NCBI GenBank assembly: GCA_025922755.1
Contig: JAICHE010000008.1
Coordinates: 1-14,707, forward strand
Origin: Nitrososphaeraceae archaeon
GTDB taxonomy: Archaea > Thermoproteota > Nitrososphaeria > Nitrososphaerales > Nitrosopumilaceae
Direction: 5' to 3'
Length of the DNA stretch: 14,707 nt
The translations under genes were made by a program, and so were the position numbers. Positions 13,123 to 14,707 of this stretch are shown here, piece by piece; position 1 is the stretch's first letter; every line of letters starts with the position of its first letter. The notes below the pieces were generated by a model. That model did no database searches. It had not been told where the DNA came from and saw nothing but the letters and a program-made list of their open reading frames with translations.

Positions 13123-14043
13123 TTATAGTTCCATATTCTGGTCTATCTTAAGACCCTTGTACCTATTTCGAATTGTAACCTCAGTAACATTTGCAGCTTC
13201 TGCAATATCTCGTTGGGTGATATCTTCTCCATTTTTGACACACGACAAATAAAGTGCAGCAGCTGCCAATCCCATTGGGTCTTTTCCTGCCGATTCTTCG
13301 TGTTCTTGTGCGACTTTGAGGACCTTTGTAGCATAACGTTTTGTTTTCTCTGATATTCCTAGTCTGCTGGCAATTCTAGAAACACACTGAACTGCGTCAA
13401 CTACGGGCATCACAAGTTCTAATTCTTTTACCAACAATCTATAACATCTGGCAATGTCCTTTCTTTTGATATTTCCAGCTTCTCCAACATCTTTGAGTGT
13501 TCTTGGAGTTTCTGTGTCCCTGCATGCTGCATAAAGTGCAGCTGCAATTAATGCAGAAATTGATCGTCCTCTTACTAGTCCTTTTTCAAGGGCTTTACGA
13601 TAAATGTAAGCTGCTTTTTCCATAACGGAATCAGAAATTGCAAGTTTGTCTTTTAATCTGTTTAATTCGCTAAAAGCCTGTCTGAAATTCCTATCTACAG
13701 GTTCATGAACTTGGCTTCTACTATCCCATGTTCTTAACCTTTCAATGGTACTTTTCATAGATGCAGTAAGAGGTTTCCCTGAAGCATCCTTGTTTATTGG
13801 ATTGATTATTGTTGCCAAACCCATGTCGTGCATTGTTAGTGATGTTGGGGCTCCTGTTCTTGCTCTGTTACCGCTTTCATCCTGTGTGAATGCTCTCCAT
13901 TCAGGACCTGATTCTTGCGATTTTTCAGATACTACAAAACCACATTTTCCACAAAATCTTTCTCCTGTAGTGTTGTCAGTTACTATTTCATTTTTTCCAC
14001 ATCGGGCACAAGCCTCGCCTGATTTTGAACTTGCTCTTACCAT
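13123..14043 (-). CDS. tfb: Transcription initiation factor B (TFIIB homologue)
   Basis: Bridges TBP-DNA and RNA polymerase at initiation. Domains in order: N-terminal zinc ribbon (Cys12-x2-Cys15, Cys31-x2-Cys34); B-reader/linker region (GPEWRAFTQDESGNRARTGA, about 46-65); two cyclin-fold repeats (about 112-200 and 208-300). The last carries the helix-turn-helix TQRDIAEAANVTEVTIRNRY, which reads the BRE next to the TATA box. At 306 residues it is full length. Thaumarchaea often have several TFB copies, so this may be one of a set. ATG start, with a TATA box 30-37 bases upstream. Convergent with tbp. Confidence 0.97.
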   Translation of the reverse strand: MVRASSKSGEACARCGKNEIVTDNTTGERFCGKCGFVVSEKSQESGPEWRAFTQDESGNRARTGAPTSLTMHDMGLATIINPINKDASGKPLTASMKSTIERLRTWDSRSQVHEPVDRNFRQAFSELNRLKDKLAISDSVMEKAAYIYRKALEKGLVRGRSISALIAAALYAACRDTETPRTLKDVGEAGNIKRKDIARCYRLLVKELELVMPVVDAVQCVSRIASRLGISEKTKRYATKVLKVAQEHEESAGKDPMGLAAAALYLSCVKNGEDITQRDIAEAANVTEVTIRNRYKGLKIDQNMEL

Positions 14044-14072
14044 TAACTTCGGAAGTGTTTAGTTTGATTCGT

Positions 14073-14080
14073 TATAATAA
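14073..14080 (-). promoter_or_regulatory. TATA-box promoter of tfb
   Basis: On the minus strand TTATTATA lies 30-37 bases upstream of the tfb ATG, so the leader would be zero to a few bases long. It lies between tfb and the structured-RNA candidate, showing that the RNA structure is not in the tfb leader. Confidence 0.55.
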
Positions 14081-14112
14081 CTAGTATCTTTTGGCAAAAT
14101 TAATTGAAATTT

Positions 14113-14210
14113 AGGGAAAGCAAGCAAGTTTGATGCTTCTTTTGCTTCAGTCCCTTTGGGGGATACGATGAAGACATCAAACCAGCAAACAGCCTTGCTC
14201 CCGATTTTTT
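14113..14210 (+). ncRNA. Structured RNA candidate with T6 terminator
   Basis: Nested pairing covers nearly 90 bases. The outer stem is GGG (14114-14116) with CCC (14200-14202), and AGCAAG (14119-14124) with CTTGCT (14194-14199), with a 2-base bulge. The middle stem is GTTTGATGCTTC (14128-14139) with GAAGaCATCAAAC (14170-14182), 12 pairs with one bulged A. The apical hairpin is TCCC (14151-14154) with GGGA (14160-14163). The outer stem is followed at once by GATTTTTT, a terminator-like T6 (14205-14210), which fixes the probable strand. TTTGCT (14141-14146) could also pair with AGCAAA (14184-14189) as a pseudoknot or alternative fold. No match to SRP, RNase P or tRNA is recognised. Confidence 0.5.
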
Positions 14211-14264
14211 GTAATGTGTGGTGATCTCAAAATTTCATAAAATAAACAATGTTTTTTTTATTGA

Positions 14265-14351
14265 TCAAAATGGATCAAAAAATTGATCTTTTGTGCCTGA
14301 ATCATCTCCTTTGGGGTCTTGATAGTAAAATTGTTCAAAATAAACATACAA
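14265..14351 (-). CDS. Possible 28-residue aromatic/acidic microprotein
   Basis: A TTG-started frame encodes a peptide rich in Tyr, Phe and Asp: YVYFEQFYYQDPKGDD, then SGTKDQFFDPF. The composition is more protein-like than expected for this AT-rich DNA and the reading frame is clean to the stop, but an in-frame stop lies two codons before the TTG and no strong TATA box is seen. The repeated GATCAA words here partly come from its DQFFDPF codons. Tentative. Confidence 0.25.
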   Translation of the reverse strand: MYVYFEQFYYQDPKGDDSGTKDQFFDPF

Positions 14352-14392
14352 TTTCTTTTAATTTCTCATGAGAAGTAATTTTGAGTCATCAC

Positions 14393-14455
14393 GTTTGACG
14401 GCGTTCCTACGTTTGCCTTAACTGACCATGCCCTAGAATTCTCATGCCGTCAAAC
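14393..14455. repeat. Long inverted repeat / hairpin (12-bp stem)
   Basis: GTTTGACGGCGT (14393-14404) faces ATGCCGTCAAAC (14444-14455): ten perfect pairs, one G-U and one T-A, around a 39-base loop. The first eight stem bases match those of the RNA candidate at 14128 except for one compensated pair. It lies in a 460-base gene-poor stretch and could be a second structured RNA or a protein-binding site. Confidence 0.6.
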
Positions 14456-14505
14456 AATTATTCTAGACAATATCCTTTTCAAAGATACCGCGATAAAAAA
14501 CATCC

Positions 14506-14707
14506 TTGATAATTACTTGCAAAGGAACCAAAACTAAAGGAAGATTAGAAAAATGCTCTTTTTTGCATGATGGTAATTGGGGAGATGATGAACTAATTGA
14601 ACATCAGGCGTTTCATGAATCTCTATCTGATGACAATTCCTTTTGGTTGGGTTTTGATTCTTCTCTTTCGTTTGGGAAATTCAGTGGTCGTGATGGTAAG
14701 CAATCAT
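14506..14707 (+). CDS. Partial open frame running off the right edge
   Basis: From a TTG at 14506 the frame stays open for 67 codons to the window end. The product is polar, with MIITCKGTKTKGRLEKCSFL (two cysteines 13 residues apart), then NWGDDELIEHQAFHESLSDD and FWLGFDSSLSFGKFSGRDGK. No family is recognised. The opposite frames are closed by stops, and the composition looks coding. Start and promoter are weak (no clear TATA box at the expected distance), so the true start may be elsewhere or the frame may be spurious. Confidence 0.4.
   Translation, partial: MIITCKGTKTKGRLEKCSFLHDGNWGDDELIEHQAFHESLSDDNSFWLGFDSSLSFGKFSGRDGKQS

Noticed and set aside
13745..14062. 105-residue plus-strand frame
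   Set aside because: Antisense to tfb, whose zinc ribbon and cyclin folds are unambiguous.
14261..14288. Cluster of GATCAA/TTGATC words resembling an operator
   Set aside because: Spacing is irregular, and the words are partly explained by the reverse-strand frame (DQFFDPF) and AT-rich composition.

Overview
The window looks like a piece of a marine or freshwater ammonia-oxidising archaeon (Nitrososphaerota/Thaumarchaeota, Nitrosopumilus or Nitrosarchaeum type). The reasons are the clearly archaeal TBP and TFB genes, the strongly AT-rich composition, very short intergenic gaps with frequent strand switching, and TATA boxes that sit about 22-35 bases upstream of start codons with no Shine-Dalgarno sequence (leaderless transcripts). 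Start codons are often GTG or TTG. Family assignments are by reading the translated sequences; no database search was possible.

Layout. 1-479: 5' part of trpE (anthranilate synthase component I), running off the left edge. 650-1740: a run of very small genes, namely a 34-residue classical zinc finger, three single-membrane-segment microproteins and a 63-residue Cys-rich protein whose promoter carries a striking GTACCT/AGGTAC palindrome. 1787-4951: enzymes and housekeeping proteins (aldo/keto reductase, PAC2-family protein, two unknown proteins, nitroreductase). 5048-5209: a histone-H1-tail-like protein made almost entirely of seven AKKTA repeats. 5321-5818: a DUF151 (bifunctional nuclease-like) protein. 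5865-8364: a second dense cluster of tiny zinc-binding and membrane proteins, plus a gene-poor stretch (6872-7164) with hairpins that may be an RNA gene. 8486-12360: small thaumarchaeal-type proteins, including two probable winged-helix proteins, a probable roadblock-like protein, a zinc-ribbon protein and a pentapeptide-repeat protein. 12483-14043: the two basal transcription factors, tbp and tfb, facing each other. 14044-14707: a gene-poor region with a well-formed structured-RNA candidate ending in a T6 tract, a second long inverted repeat with a related stem, a possible 28-residue microprotein and a partial open frame leaving the right edge.

Functional picture. No metabolic operon is visible; most genes seem to be transcribed singly. 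The unifying themes are transcription machinery (TBP, TFB, small winged-helix and zinc-finger proteins, an H1-like DNA-binding protein) and an unusual number of proteins under 75 residues, many with CxxC zinc motifs. No transposase, CRISPR array, tRNA or rRNA was found.
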